Below are positions 51,521 through 64,000 of a stretch of DNA of 64,000 bases, piece after piece. Position 1 is the first letter of the stretch. Each line of letters opens with the position of its first letter. The translations under genes were made by a program, and so were the position numbers. A model generated the notes under the pieces. The model worked only from the letters and a program-made list of their open reading frames with translations, was not told the DNA's origin and did not search any database. Origin of the DNA: Sphagnum compactum (taxonomy: Eukaryota; Bryophyta; Sphagnopsida; Sphagnales); NCBI GenBank assembly GCA_965153455.1, contig OZ234498.1, positions 13,144,001 through 13,208,000 of the forward strand, read 5' to 3'.

Positions 51521-52480
51521 CTATTATTTGTCTAGCTTAATTGAAAGAAATAATTGCAACAAAGTTACAAACAAGATTGAATTTCATCCATTCTTTAAGA
51601 TATTTTACCTTCATATATGCGTGTTGATGGTGTCATCAAGATAGTTGAACACTAGTCGATGTTTTGAATATGTGCCAACTAAAAAGCCTTAGATGCCAAA
51701 AAAATCCAAAAATGGTCATTTAGTCGAAACATGTTTCACATTGTTTACCAACATGATAGGCCATTTAATTTGGAGACATTGTTGATGCTGGGAATATTTG
51801 ACAAATGACCTAGTTGAAAAAAGCTTTCAACTATATACCAATATAGTAGATGAATAGACTTAATTAATAATTGCCATAATTCTATTAAAAAATATGAAAA
51901 ATCATAGTTGCAAGTGACGTGCAATTGAAAACTTTTTAGTTAAAAAGGGGGGGTTTCCAATAATGAAATACACAATAATGATGTGTGTTAAATCATCAAT
52001 GCAAAAAACCAAAGACCACATCAAGAATCCAATATGCTTGTTTATGTGCCACATTAAAGCAAGTGGACACCTAGCCTAAAGCATGATGGGTTAGTTAAAT
52101 ACACCATAGTAATCCACTTATTAATAAATGAAAAATACCAAATGAAATTCAAAATGAAAAATGCAATTTTTTGAAGGTCATTTTAACATAGGTTTGATTG
52201 TATTATTTGTGAACAACATTTGTCAAGAACAATACAAGAAAGGATATGAGCTTGATGGATGTTAATAAAAAATGTTAGCTAAATGTAGTCAATATAAACT
52301 ATGTTTCTAGTTTATCCATTCTTTGACCTACAAATTACTCAAATGGATGGTTGTAATAGGCATGAACCAAGGTGGAAAAAAATTATATGTGATAGTTTTT
52401 AATAAAAATTGGAAAAGAAAAAATGTGCAAATTTGAAATTAAAATAAAGAAGATAAAATATCAAAATTGAAACGTATATG

Positions 52481-52854
52481 CAAGGTGAAAGCACATTACA
52501 AGGGGCCAACTTGAAGAAAATGTTTTTTTTTGGGGGTACATTTTTATTATTTTAAAAGATTTTTTTTCAACTAGTGGCTTGAAAAACGCATGATATGGAT
52601 TTTGACATAAGAACTCTAATGTATAATTCTTGTTACCTTTCAAAAGAAAGTAAATTTTCAAGAAAATTATTATTTTTCTCATGTTTATGTTCATTTGAAT
52701 GGAAACCTCATCCAAATGTTTTTTTTGAAATTACATAAGTGGAAATTTTCATATGGTGTTGAAATGGTATATTAATTGATATTTTATATATGACTAAATC
52801 TTTCATCAAGTTTGACAATTTTCTGCATGATTTTTGGAGTATGCTTTCACTTTG
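52481..52854. mobile_element. possible MITE, GTGAAAGCA family
   Basis: The left end CAAGGTGAAAGCAC and right end TGCTTTCACTTTG are inverted over about 12 bases. The interior is AT-rich with no transposase. The terminus matches that at 58,995. No sure target duplication was seen. Confidence 0.5.
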
Positions 52855-52950
52855 AAATGCATTGTTTTAAGTATTATGTTCTCAAAAAAATACTATTTAA
52901 TCATTTAATATCAATCAAAAGATATAAGTATGTGACAAAAAATTTCAAAA

Positions 52951-53250
52951 AACTAGTATATGGGAGATTTTGCAAAACCTTTTGTATGATCATCCCTAAA
53001 CAATTCCAGAAACAACTCTGAAAACAACTACTTCACTTTTCTCCCTATCCCTACCCACCAACATGGATATGAAAAGGCAAATTAAGATGTGTCTTTTCAT
53101 GTCCATGATATTTATTTAATTCAAAGTAAATTTGACATTGACATAAATAATGATGAACTATTGGAAAACATATGGGACCATAAGAAGAGGGAAAAAAAAA
53201 GTTGATCGTCATTTGTAGTGTGTAGTAATGCAAAGCCCAAATTTATTTTG
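52951..53250. repeat. dispersed repeat B, copy 2
   Basis: Same order of blocks as 14,561-14,960, including GGATATGAAAA, ATGTCCATGA, TTTGACATTGACATAAATAA and GTAGTGTG.AG.AA. It starts about 100 bases after the putative MITE at 52,481-52,854. Confidence 0.8.
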
Positions 53251-56025
53251 ACAATTTGTTTTTGGGTATTAAACTACCTTATTCTAAATTCAATTTATAA
53301 AAAAACCCTTTTAATATTGTTTTGGTGGAAGTTTAAACACACGTAATTTTGAAAAGTGGTATTTGTGACAACATTATTTGTTCATTATAATGTGTTTTCA
53401 CATTGCATGGTCCAAGTATGCAAAGATGCAACATACAGTGCAGTTTGATGATGTTAAAAAAAAATCATTTATAATATATGTAATATTCTTGATGATCTTT
53501 AAAATCCCATGTGTATGTAAGATTTCAAACTTGCACAATAAATAAAAACCAAATGTTTTTGTGTTCAACCTGGCCTTGGGCTCATGACTAAGATTAGCGC
53601 ATGGGCATAGGAAATGGTTTAGAAGAAGGACTAAATGATTTTAGAACTCAAACACACTTTCACAAATGAGAGAGTGCAAGAAAGTGAATCCCAACACTCC
53701 CATGTGAATTGCCACTTTGGGAATTGGGAGTTGTGTGTTTCAAAACTTTGGAGCAAGATTTTGGGGACCAAACCTTGTCCAAATTGGGGGGTTTTTTTTT
53801 TAACAACATTGAAAAGTTCTTGTACATTAAATAACAAAATTGGGGTCACATTCCCAAATCCAAAACTTGAAACATGAATTATGGCCATTTGAAAGGTCAA
53901 GAATCAAACTACCAAAATCATTCATGACTACTAAAACACCCAGAAAGGGGCTAAATAATTAACTTTGATTCTAAAGATTGACATTAGTAAAAATTGGCAA
54001 AAAATAACCATTAGATTTGCAACTATATGTGATTATTAGTCATTTGCAACTACCTTTGGACAATTTGACAAACTATTTCTTATGTTGGTCATATTTGCAA
54101 CTACATTACAACTAGTTTACGATTATTTTGGTTTTCATCCTTTCATATGAACAACATTTATTTTGGTTTTCATCTAAGAAGAATAACTTACACTAGTTGC
54201 AAATGTGACCAATTTAGTCATAGCCCTATTAGTATACAAAATTGTATTTTGTGTATTAAAAGGTATAGTTAGGTATATTAGGATTTACAAATGTACACTT
54301 TAAATGTATATGAATGGACATATTACATTTGTATTCAAGGATTATTAATATACTTTATGGTTACACTAGGTGTATATCTTTAGTATATTAAAGTTTTATG
54401 TAAAATATTTATTAAATATATTACAACCATATTACAAGTTTATCATGCCTATAATATTATAATTCTTAAAATGACCAAAAATGACATTTATTATTTATTA
54501 TTATTAATTACCTCATAATAAAAAATAGTCTTTAATATTATCTCTGACAAAAATAAAAATAAAAATTATTTTATTACATAAGAACAACCATGATGATGAT
54601 ATTAGTATGATAAAAAAACTAATAATGTAGTTAATAAAATTAAAACCATTATGCCTATTGAAATTATCATAATGATAATTAGTAAATATTGATAATAATA
54701 ATAATTTAAAAAGACAAATAAGTAACCTAAGTAATTAATACTTCCAATAATATTTAATAATTCAATATTCATGTATTTATTTGATACTAATTATTGAAAT
54801 TCTCTTCAAAGGACTACTGTACTTATTAAAAATTATTTCTTCATTTATTAAAACATTGAATATTTGTTAAATCATAATAACTATAACATGTGACATAATA
54901 ATGGATATAATGATAATAGAATAACTAACCTGGGTCAATGATTTATTTTGGATTTTTCATCATGCTGAATTGGCCTCGATTTTCCAATCTCGATAGGTTA
55001 AAGTGGCAAAGAATCGAGTGAAAATTTTGCTCTTATGGCTATATGGTTTTTTTTCTTATATAATGGTGGCAATAGTTTTAGTTTAATGTTCAAGCTATAT
55101 GGCGACATGAACTTGTTAGAAATAAATGCATGATTGTGAAGGAAACTTGAAAGTTGTAATAATTTGGCAAACTTGGACTATATTTGTGAACAATTTGGCG
55201 ATAGAATTGATTTTTTCACAAAACATTTCTCCACTAATTTTGTCAAATAAGTAGTACTGAACCCACAATTCAATCCCTTCAATCCAAAAGATAGGTAGCC
55301 ATTTTTGTACTCAAACCCATAGTTGATGTTCAGCCTAATCAATGCAAAGATATAACGAACTACATTTTAACCTTATTTCCATTGTCCAAATTCCATAGTA
55401 AAAAATATGTACATTTTTTTGGAAGGATCTTCAGACAGATTTATTGTGTATTCAATTGAAACAAAAACCCATTTTTTGACATGATTGTGTAAATGTCTTT
55501 TCAAAATTTGATAAGAACAAAGTCAATGCAAGTCCCAAATCATGAAAGTGATGACTGTGGGTCAAATTACCTCTGGGGTTGGCACTGGTGAAACAATTGA
55601 AAAAGGAGAGCCTCCTATGCTAGATGATTTGGTGAGAATCCCACTAGGGTATCCCATATTTGCATAGTCTAGAAACACCCAGTTAGAAAATAACCATCAC
55701 AAACATCCAACAACTAATGTGTAGTGCTTTCCAAGGAACTTGAACCCTAGTCCATAAAAGGACTTTACCCAATTGCAATGGAAGGCGGACTTGCAAAACA
55801 TAACACATTAGTACCCCTATCTACAAACCACATGAAATGGTACAAATAACAAATAAGGGTTAGGATTGATGTGCTTGCTTAAATGCAAAAGTTAAAAATT
55901 ATGAAGACACCATGAAAATGTAGGTTGTCTTCACACAAAGCAATTGCTCCAAAATGTTACAACTCCAACCCATATCGAACTTTTGCCTTGTTCTAATCTG
56001 TTATGGTAGTCTAAAATGGAAAAAT
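53251..56025. other. AT-rich intergenic DNA with TTGCAACTA words
   Basis: No gene was seen. Between 53,990 and 54,240 the word TTGCAACTA and its complement recur, as at 49.5 and 57.2 kb. Overlapping frames at 53,631-53,900 on both strands are mutually exclusive and unrecognised. Confidence 0.45.
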
Positions 56026-56620
56026 CTACAATGTGAAAAAGTCTTGAGCATACATTTTAACCACCAAATCCAAATTAATAGTTAGTTGATTCCTCAATTT
56101 GGACTTCATGAAAGTGACAATAGAAAAAGTACGTTCATCTTTAGCACTCCCCAAAACAACAACAATTGCTAGTTCAACAAGTTTGAAATACTTTAAAATC
56201 CTATCTTCCAAAATCACACTAGAAGCAAACCTTCTCCACATTTGAGTGTTTGGATTGTAGTCATGTGGGGGTTTCATGGCAACCTCATTAATGGACTGCA
56301 TGGTGGTCATAAAAAAACAAGACTACTGCTCAAGCAATACATGATCCAATAAACCCACATGTGATTTGGCATTTAGTTTCGTCAATCTCCGACAAAAATA
56401 GTGTGATTTTAAAATATGTAGATGTGCAGGGAACATCAAGGCAGCTTCTAGTTGTACCCAATATTAAAGGTAAATGCCAGTTGCATTCATGACCTCCTAT
56501 GCCTGAAACCTTCTGTCAAGTTCAAGTATCAAACCTTTTGCAGCATAATGTGAGGAATGTTTAGTCGCAAACTATTTGCAATTAAAAAGTTTATCCCATA
56601 ATTTGTTTTGGCTTTCATTC
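56026..56620 (-). pseudogene. hAT-superfamily transposase C-terminal relic
   Basis: hAT transposases move Ac/Tam3-like elements and dimerise through a C-terminal domain. One minus frame reads through four stops: KLWDKLF, then HSSHYAAKGLILELDRRF, YWVQLEAAL, and after a TAG the open part 56,026-56,310 with FMTTMQSINEVA, MWRRFASSVIL, VVVLGSAKDERTFSIVTFM, then KSKLRNQL and KMYAQDFFTL. The GSxxDERTFS...KSKLRN block is the hAT C-terminal dimerisation signature. The N-terminal BED finger and catalytic core are not seen. It is a truncated, dead copy; terminal repeats were not found. Confidence 0.85.
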
Positions 56621-56649
56621 TCATCTTGAAAAGTATAGAAACAAAATGT

Positions 56650-56735
56650 TTTGTTTTACATTTTCATATTAAAAATTATGGGCATATGGGATGAGCCAAA
56701 AAAAGGCTTAACCCAAAATAAAATATTCATGCACT
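56650..56735. repeat. dispersed repeat D, copy 1
   Basis: Contains AAAATTATG, GGGATGAGCC, GGCTTAACCCAAAATAAAAT, followed by CCTA repeats. The same layout is seen at 60,900-60,985. Confidence 0.55.
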
Positions 56736-56744
56736 TACGTTTAA

Positions 56745-56915
56745 TTTACCTACCTACCTACCTACTTAAATAGGTATTTAGCCTAGGTAGGTAAGTAGGT
56801 CCTACTTAGATAGGTGTCTAGTTTAAGTAAATGGGTATGTAAATCCTACCTACCTACTTATTTACCAATGTAGGTAGGTAAATAAGTACTACCTACCTAC
56901 CTACCCTACTTAATT
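56745..56915. repeat. CCTA/TAGG array with cruciform potential
   Basis: CCTACC and GGTAGG runs alternate. ACTTATTTACC and GGTAAATAAGT form an 11-bp perfect inverted repeat around a 10-base spacer near 56,857-56,890. Confidence 0.75.
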
Positions 56916-57059
56916 TGACTTACAATTTAAATATTGATATAGTTTTATTTTGAAAATTTTCAATTAATATGCCACATGGCAAATTTTTATTGCACCACAT
57001 GTCATAATTAAAAACCATCCAAGCATAAAAACTAGACATCTTAGATTATTTCAAAAATT

Positions 57060-57360
57060 ATAGTAAAACTATTTGAAATTATTAAAAGTTGGGGCCGCAT
57101 GTGGCAACACATCACTTGCTCCCATTGTTCACCAAAAAATTGCATCTTAGTCGCAAATGACAATACATGTATGACTAATCAAAGGATGAAAATGTATTTT
57201 GTTGATTTTTTCTTTCATCCAAAATTCTTTGTCATTTGCAACTAGTGCCACATGTGACTTGTCCAATGTGACTATTAAGATTTTAGTTGCAAGTGTTGTT
57301 TACGACTAAAAATTTATCATAGTGACTAGGCCATTTCTACTGTGTGATACAATTTTTTGA
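57060..57360. repeat. CACTA-like subterminal region
   Basis: TAGTCGCAAATGAC, TTGCAACTAGTGCC and TTTTAGTTGCAAGTG recur within 200 bases and end near CCATTTCTACTGTG. This looks like the subterminal repeats of a CACTA relative, but the terminus is not canonical. Confidence 0.35.
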
Positions 57361-58163
57361 AATATCTTTTGAAAGGTTACAACATTCCCCTTGAAAGCTT
57401 TCTAATAATATGCAAAACAAAAAAAATTGAAAGCCTTTAAGTCACTAGATTCATTTTCAAGACTCCCATTTAGGAGTCATGGGAAAAAAATTGTATCCTA
57501 GATCACATAATGAACCACTCACACCAAGGATTAAGTCTTATAAAACAAAATACTTTATAGAATATTTTTTGAATCGTGATTTATAAATGAACAAAACAAT
57601 TGTTTTGATTCCTATGACCCAAAAACATGTTGCATTATACTATCATGTAAAAGTGTATTAAAAAATATTCCCATAAAAATGTCATTTTCAAATCATTTCC
57701 ATTCTTTTACGAATTCTTTAAAGCAATGAAAAACATTGATTACATTGTTTTTAAATCCTTTTGGGGTGCACTTTGTACTCATCAAATTCATCCAAATGTT
57801 TTCATGTAATACAATGTTAGTCCTAAACATTGTTGTGTACAAGTTCATTTAAAACTTTCAACATCAATTTACACAAGAAGAAATCATGGGTTTTGCAACT
57901 ACCCAAGTTTACTAGTTTTTTAGTGGAATCAAACAAAAATTGACTAATATGCAACTTATATGGTTTTAGTAAAAAATGAATAGTTAATTAAGATATTTTT
58001 AGTGAAACTATTTTTAATCATTTTGGACAATCACATGTTACACAAAGTAATTTAAAATAAATTTTTTTGACATGGATATTATGAGGTCCCAAGTTAATAT
58101 GACATGGACTAAAGTGCCACATCCTCATACACTTTTTAATCTTTTTTGAAGTTGTGGAATCAT
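57361..58163. other. AT-rich intergenic DNA
   Basis: Nothing supportable was seen here. Confidence 0.4.
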
Positions 58164-58330
58164 CACAACACCAAAACATGTATTTCATGACGAAGACACT
58201 TGTAACTATGTCATAATTTAGACATGTAGTCATATGTCCATTAGTCATATACCTTTAGTAATCTTTGCAACTACATTATGACTACATGACTACAAGGTAA
58301 GTATTTATGGTGGGTACCTAACTAGTATGT
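58164..58330 (+). mobile_element. CACTA-like terminus, copy
   Basis: CACAACACCAAAACATG is followed by TTCATGACGAAG, ATGTAGTCATATGTCC and ACTACATTATGACTACATGA, parallel to the end at 40,641. The first bases have drifted from CACTA. Confidence 0.45.
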
Positions 58331-58994
58331 ATCTAACGTGAGTTAAAATTATTGATGTCACTTAGTTACTATTTTAGGAATTACTAGTTAGATTACATAG
58401 TTTTTATCAGCATTTGAATTTGAATATAACATAAGACTATTTTTGTGGAAGAATATCTTGGGAGAAGAGGAAGAGATCAGGAGCATTGTATCATTGTAGA
58501 ACATGGAGCTTTAATGGAGTATGAGAGAAATATACTTTGATTTGTGGAAAAGCTTTGTTTCCATAGTCAAAGTTTGTTGTTTTGGTGTTTTTATCATACT
58601 TTCATTACTAGATTTTAATTCTGAAACTAGTTCTAAGTAGATCTAAATGAACAGACTTTGTTAGTATTAGTTTTATTGTATTTCAGTTTAGATTTTAAAC
58701 CAGAATATAGGATTAGAGATTATCTATTTATGACTTTCCATATTAGTAGACATATTAATATATTCAAGTTGCAATTAAAATGATGTAATTTGTGTGGCAC
58801 ATTTTTAGATATTGCAATTGGGTAAATGTTTCATGTAGGTTTTATTTCTTTGAAGATATCCTTTCAAAATAGAAGTTATATGTCATTGTAGCTATATATA
58901 TATTGTATAATTATAGTCACATATAAAGGTAATTAATGAAAAAAATTGGAATTTATTAATTAACATCCTAATTAATCAATTAATTAAGTCAATA

Positions 58995-59215
58995 GGGTGA
59001 AAGCATGAAATAAGGAGCCACACAGTGTGAGGACAGTCCTTAAGTGAGTTTTTATCATGTTATATGCCATATTTGGCTTCAAATATGATATTTGGTTTGA
59101 AAAACTATCTGAAAAATGCAATATAAACTAATAGAAAATTGCCATGTGGAAAATGCAATTTTTAGAAAGGACTTTGACCTTAGCGTGACTGGCTTCTTAT
59201 TTCATGATTTCACCC
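58995..59215. mobile_element. MITE with about 26-55 bp inverted ends, GTGAAAGCA family
   Basis: The left end is GGGTGAAAGCATGAAATAAG followed by GAGCCA. The right end is its complement with few changes (TTATTTCATGATTTCACCC). Weaker pairing extends inward through AGTCCTT/AAGGACT. AATA lies on both sides (58,991-58,994 and 59,216-59,219) and may be the target duplication. Length is 221 bp with no coding capacity. Confidence 0.8.
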
Positions 59216-59860
59216 AATATTATTTTGTTAATTATTCACACAATCAAATTAGACAAATATAAAATAGCCACATGGCATGCAACATTAATAGAAAAGTAAT
59301 CATAAAGTGAAAACAAACATCACTTTAAATACCCACATTAATTGTCATATCAGACAACTTCGTTAAGTAAAACTTGCCATTTGCCATCCATGTCACTTAA
59401 ATTACTAGACTTTTTTGTCATAACATACATTAATTCATTAGATGTTTTAGTGACTTTAGTCACCACACATGCCACATGATAGTCAAGTTGATCACATTAC
59501 AATTTTTTAGTGATCTTAAACATAACAATTGTCACACATGTTAGCTATATAGTAGGCCATTTTTATCATAATAGACAATGACAAGTGAACAATAACTATA
59601 AGTACTTCAGTGAAATTAGACAATTTGAGTATGCTCGAAAGTAGCTATTCAATCATTGGATTTCACTAAAGTTTATGGTGTAAACCACTGGTCCATTTTC
59701 ATTGTAGTTAAATTTGTCAAGTGTTTGATATGATTAAAAAGTCAATCATAAAAACTAGCATAAACACTTAGATGTGTAGTAGTGTAAATACTTAGATAAG
59801 CTAGTCTAGGATATGTACACATAAGTAGGTAGTTAAATTATTTGATTGCTTGCCTAATTT
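59216..59860. other. AT-rich intergenic DNA
   Basis: CACATGGCA words are scattered through it. There is no gene. Confidence 0.4.
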
Positions 59861-60075
59861 CCACCCTCCTAGCTACCTACCTACCTAGGCCAAACTACCT
59901 ACGTACATAGGTTACCTACTTAAGCTAGCCTAGATCACCTACATACCTAGGTGAAATTATTTACATGTTACGTACCTACCTATTTCTTAACCTCCTACTT
60001 ATCTACCTAGGTTGAGCTACCTATATACATAGGATAATGTACATTCCTAATTGGTGTATCAACCTCCTTACCTAC
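59861..60075. repeat. CCTA/TAGG-rich patch
   Basis: CTACCTACCTA, ACCTAGGT and GTACATAGGT words are densely repeated. Confidence 0.7.
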
Positions 60076-60899
60076 CTACTAAGGGTGTTTACAACCTAGA
60101 ATGTCCATAAAATCATTTACATTGAGAGTAATGTTTTTGCACCCGCTCAAGTTCAAATGTCAAAGTGATAAATCTGAACACACATATATTAAAATTGAAC
60201 TCTCTATACATTGAATAACTATAGTTGGTGAAGGAAAGAATATATATATAAAAATGATTAAACACAACCTTTGGTGGATTTTTTCGTCTATAACACTAGA
60301 AGTGAAAATGTTTTAAAAAATTATGCATATGGACTCACTAAATGAAAAATACTCAATGATTATTTTCTACCCAAAATTCAATTACATGTTGGTGAACCAT
60401 AAATGCAAGTTTCCATGGCATTTCATACCATGAAATGTACTTTAGTGGACTTTTGAAGGCCTTAGAATATAGCAATTTTCTCAACTCCATTTGGCATGAG
60501 AATGAAACATTTTAAGAAAATTTATTCATGAACAATGAATATAAACATAAGCAATATGGTTGCCCTAGGTCAATTAAGGAAAATTCAGATGTGGTTTAGG
60601 TATCCAATAATGCCACATAGTTGTCATAATCAAAATACGCCACAAAAGATATTTTTATAGAATCTTAATGTGCAATTTTTGGTCCATATTAACTTGCAAA
60701 TACCTCTAACCTAATTATTGTACCTATCTACCTATTTCCTTACCTACCTAGGGATAATCTTGTAAGGGATAAAATGTTATTATTATATATGGGATATGGG
60801 AATGTTTCTCCTTTCAAAAAGTTTATCTCATATCTTTTGTTATCCATTTCAAATTTGTAGACTATATGAGTAGGTGCACTATAAGCATTCAATTTAAGC

Positions 60900-60985
60900 A
60901 TAAAAATTATGTGAAAAAAAATGCCATTTGGGATGAACCAATTATGAAACTCAACCCTAAAGGCTAAACCCAAAATGAAATAGGA
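60900..60985. repeat. dispersed repeat D, copy 2
   Basis: AAAATTATG, TTTGGGATGAACC and GGCTAAACCCAAAATGAAAT match 56,650-56,735. The 77-residue minus frame at 60,740-60,973 ends in this repeat and is not a recognised gene. Confidence 0.55.
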
Positions 60986-60989
60986 TGTT

Positions 60990-61440
60990 CCTAACTAGGT
61001 GCCATGTGACCTAAGTCTAAGCATAACCTAGGTGCCATTTGGCCTAGGTTTAACTTAGGTGGCCTAGGCCAAGGTTTAGCTTAGGTGCCACATAGACTAT
61101 TACGGTGAAAGCATATTGGGGGAAGATTGATTACATTGTATTATCTTTTAAGGGTACCATATTTGAACTTCAAATCATGTCATTATTATGAAAGATTTTC
61201 ATAATCTTTTTGCATATTATAGTAGGTCAAAACCCAAAGAATCTAAATGCCAAAAAAACACCTAGGTGCGTGTAGGCCACCTAGCTTTAGGTATAGCTTA
61301 AGTGTTATGTAAGCTACCAAGCCCTAGGCCTAGACTAGGTGCCACATACACTTCCCATTTTTAGGTCAAGCCTAGATGGGCCATGTAAGCTATACCTAGC
61401 CGTAAGTTGAGTTTAGGTGCCATGTGTATAGTGATGATTG
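60990..61440. repeat. CCTAGGTGCCACATGG-type repeat cluster
   Basis: About ten degenerate copies of TAGGTGCCA(C/T)(A/T)T and GGCCTAGG occur on both strands. They resemble 49,735-50,000. A GGTGAAAGCATATT end of the MITE family lies at 61,104. Confidence 0.6.
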
Positions 61441-64000
61441 ATTTACATAATAGGGGTAAATAGGGTAGTAAGTAGCCTAGTATAGGAAGGCTAAATAGGT
61501 AGGTAAATAGGTATGTTCTTTCAAATTTTTGCCACAAATCTAATTACCTACTACAAGCAACACAACATATTTCATATTTTAATACATGGGTCCATCCATT
61601 GTCATACAATATATAATGGTTGCTCTTGCAAATATTGTGCAATTATTTTGGTAGAAATTTTACAAAACATGTATAAATCATTGTAATTTGGACACCACTA
61701 AGGTTTTTTTATGTTCATTTTCTAGAAAAATTATATGTGAATATGTTGTTAATAAAATGATTTCTAGGACATTTGCAAAGGAAGGTGACTAATTACATGT
61801 AGATACATATGTAATGGTATTTAAACATTAATAATGATCAAATGACATTGCTTATTAACATTAGTTACTACTTATTGTCAAGTTGGAATCCCTTTCAAGC
61901 TTCCACACAATATTGGAAGTTCAAACTTCATGGGAAACCCTATTTGGTGTTACTAATAAGTCACCTTACTCATGGTAGGTTAAGTAAGTCCACAACCATT
62001 TTGAGGGTTTTGGTGTAATTTGAATACAATGGTTATAAAAATAGGTTCCACATGAACATGTTCACACATGGGTGCAATCATAATAAAACAAGCCAAAAAG
62101 GATGTCAGAGGGGCCCTAAAAACAATCAAGATTGGAAAAATATTTATGTTTTACCATTTAAAACCATGGTAATCATGGCAAGTTGTTCTTTTCTCATTCA
62201 AACTTGAATATCAAGAATTAAAACCAAAAATCCATTTGATAAAATTTTAAGTTTAAGTTTTGATTTAGGTCCTTTGAAAATGAACACCTATTGTATCAGA
62301 AGAAATTAATTTTGCAAAGGATTATCAAAAGGACTCATATAATAAAAAAAAATTGATGGAAAAAACTTAAGAAGATAAATTTTAAACTTTAAAAATTCAA
62401 AGAACTTTCTAAAATTGATCTAAAATTTTAGAACTTCAAAAGTCCTTTACCACCTATATTGGGTATAGTGTACATGCTATTTTTAAAATTTAAAAAATTA
62501 TACAAGAAAACATAAAAATTTAAAAAATCAATTTTTGGTTATGATTTGAAATTGTTATCATTTTAAAAGATGAATCACAAAATTTACAAGGAATTGGCAC
62601 ATTTTCAAAAATTCGTATTTATTCAAAAATACAAAAAAAGTTAAATGTTATGTATTTAGACAATTGTATGCACTTTATATAATAATTTGAAAAAAAAAAT
62701 TCAAAATTTTTTTTGTATGAATTTTTTTTTTTTGGGGCAAAAAGACATGCAATCTTTTTCTAAAGTAACATCGTTGGCTTTTTTTTCTCATTTGTGCCCA
62801 CATACACATGTCTATATAGAATTATGAACAAGTCTTGAATCAAAGTCTTGATTAGAGGAGTTGGCAATTTAGTATTTACATGTTTTGCCACCAAGGAGGT
62901 GGTGAGATAACATTATTGAATGGTATTGTTAAATGTGGTGAGATTAAGTGACATCATGATGATCATGATTTTCACAACATATATGGAAGTGAAAACATCT
63001 TACATTAATTGACAATCAAGGTACCATAAGGAACAACAAACAAATTATGGCTTATTAGTCCTATCTTTTTTTACCCTATGGTACTTCATGTAAACACAAC
63101 TTTGTTGGTCAAGAATTGAGACATGTTTTTTTTAATCTTTTGGCAAGTATATGCTCCAATAGGTGGTTGAGGTTTATTTCAGTAGTTTTGACATTTTTAA
63201 CCCCCTTAAATTATAAATACATTAGGGTTCAAGTAATCAAAGGATTCTATGACAAGTTTCCAATCTAGTATTATTGCTTTTTGAGGAAGAAACAACATCA
63301 AAATTTGTTATCTACATGCAAATGTGCTTAACTATTTACCATCTTTTGGAAACTAGCTAAAGTTATAAATAAATAATTTTTTTGGAGCTCCAAAACCTAA
63401 AATTTTCAAGATCCTAGCATCATTTCCATGAAAATTATGTCCTATATTTTGAAACTCTATGTCATCTTGTAGAGCATTTTTTTTTAATTTTTTGATTAAA
63501 ATATAAATATTTGAAAAAATATTGCTATACCATTTGATTTCCTAGGGGGACATTCTTTTTTAATTAAAAAATATGTGAATAGATATATAAGGTGCCAATA
63601 TAATGGTTGTTGGGTAAAATTTATAATTTAATTAGTTTTAAAATAGTTAGGGTTATGTTAATTTTGAAAATAAATCTATAATTAATATAGATATGCATTA
63701 ATTTTTTATATTTAGAATATAATAAAAACAACATATGTATTAAAGATTTATTTTAGCTATTAATTGTCAGTAGGTTCAATTCAATTAATAGGTTAATAAA
63801 TGAACTATCACTAGCAAGTGAACTATGCATCATTCATGTGATAATCTTGATTACAATAAGGGCAAACATGATTTACTTTTGAGAAAATAAATTTGTTCAT
63901 TGAATTTGTATTTTATTTCTATGTGATTTGAATGAAGTGGATTGATTGATAATTCAAAACATCAAATATGTATGATACAAGTTTGGCATGTACTATAATT
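61441..64000. other. AT-rich intergenic DNA
   Basis: Apart from a short TAGG patch at 61,455-61,515, I see no gene, RNA or repeat structure to the end of the window. Confidence 0.5.

Overview
This window looks like nuclear DNA of a land plant with a large, repeat-filled genome. The signs are plant-type transposon families (a chromodomain-type Ty3/gypsy element, a CACTA/TNP2 element, a hAT element and several MITEs), a PLS-type pentatricopeptide (PPR) relic, a lipin (phosphatidate phosphatase) relic and a U2 snRNA gene. Long AT-rich gaps and heavily decayed elements would suit a gymnosperm or a fern, but the sequence does not settle the lineage. I find no intact protein-coding gene. Nearly all long reading frames are chance frames or pieces of broken elements.

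Layout. From 1 to 10.3 kb the DNA is mostly anonymous, with a tRNA-like repeat near 2.75 kb, a degenerate tandem array at 3.98-4.57 kb and small CA/GT runs. From 10.3 to 12.7 kb lies a GC-richer gene-relic island: a U2 snRNA gene with its own TATA box, a PPR fragment with two in-frame stops, and a lipin middle-domain fragment whose stop looks like a decayed CGA codon. At 14.3-15.0 kb is a dispersed repeat whose relatives lie at 18.8, 29.7/36.3 and 53 kb. At 15.7-16.3 kb is a five-copy, apparently perfect 127-bp tandem array. At 20.2-21.2 kb are a G4-type G-tract, a 56-bp duplication and a pyrimidine tract. From 22 to 28 kb are repeats only.

The best-defined element is a 6.5-kb Ty3/gypsy retrotransposon on the minus strand (29,783-36,291), with both LTRs, a PBS, a PPT and a near-matching target duplication. 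It is dead: the RT catalytic aspartates are asparagines, a zinc-knuckle cysteine is tyrosine, integrase is frameshifted, and the protease region appears to be missing. It sits inside a repeat whose unfilled relative is at 14.34-14.52 kb.

From 37 to 50 kb are a long imperfect hairpin, a MITE with TA target sites (40.04-40.36 kb) and a CACTA element. The CACTA end is at 40,641, and a decayed TNP2 transposase runs 45.58-48.84 kb. That transposase is split by an 822-bp solo LTR with a perfect 5-bp target duplication, and its reading frame resumes exactly at the far side. From 50 to 64 kb the DNA is extremely AT-rich, with a degenerate 220-290 bp tandem repeat, two MITEs sharing the GTGAAAGCA terminus, a hAT transposase relic (56.0-56.6 kb) and many CCTA/TAGG-rich patches.

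I did not find a novel multi-gene system. The useful signals are the nested insertions, the variant U2 gene, the young 127-bp array and the recurring TAGG/CCTA patches.
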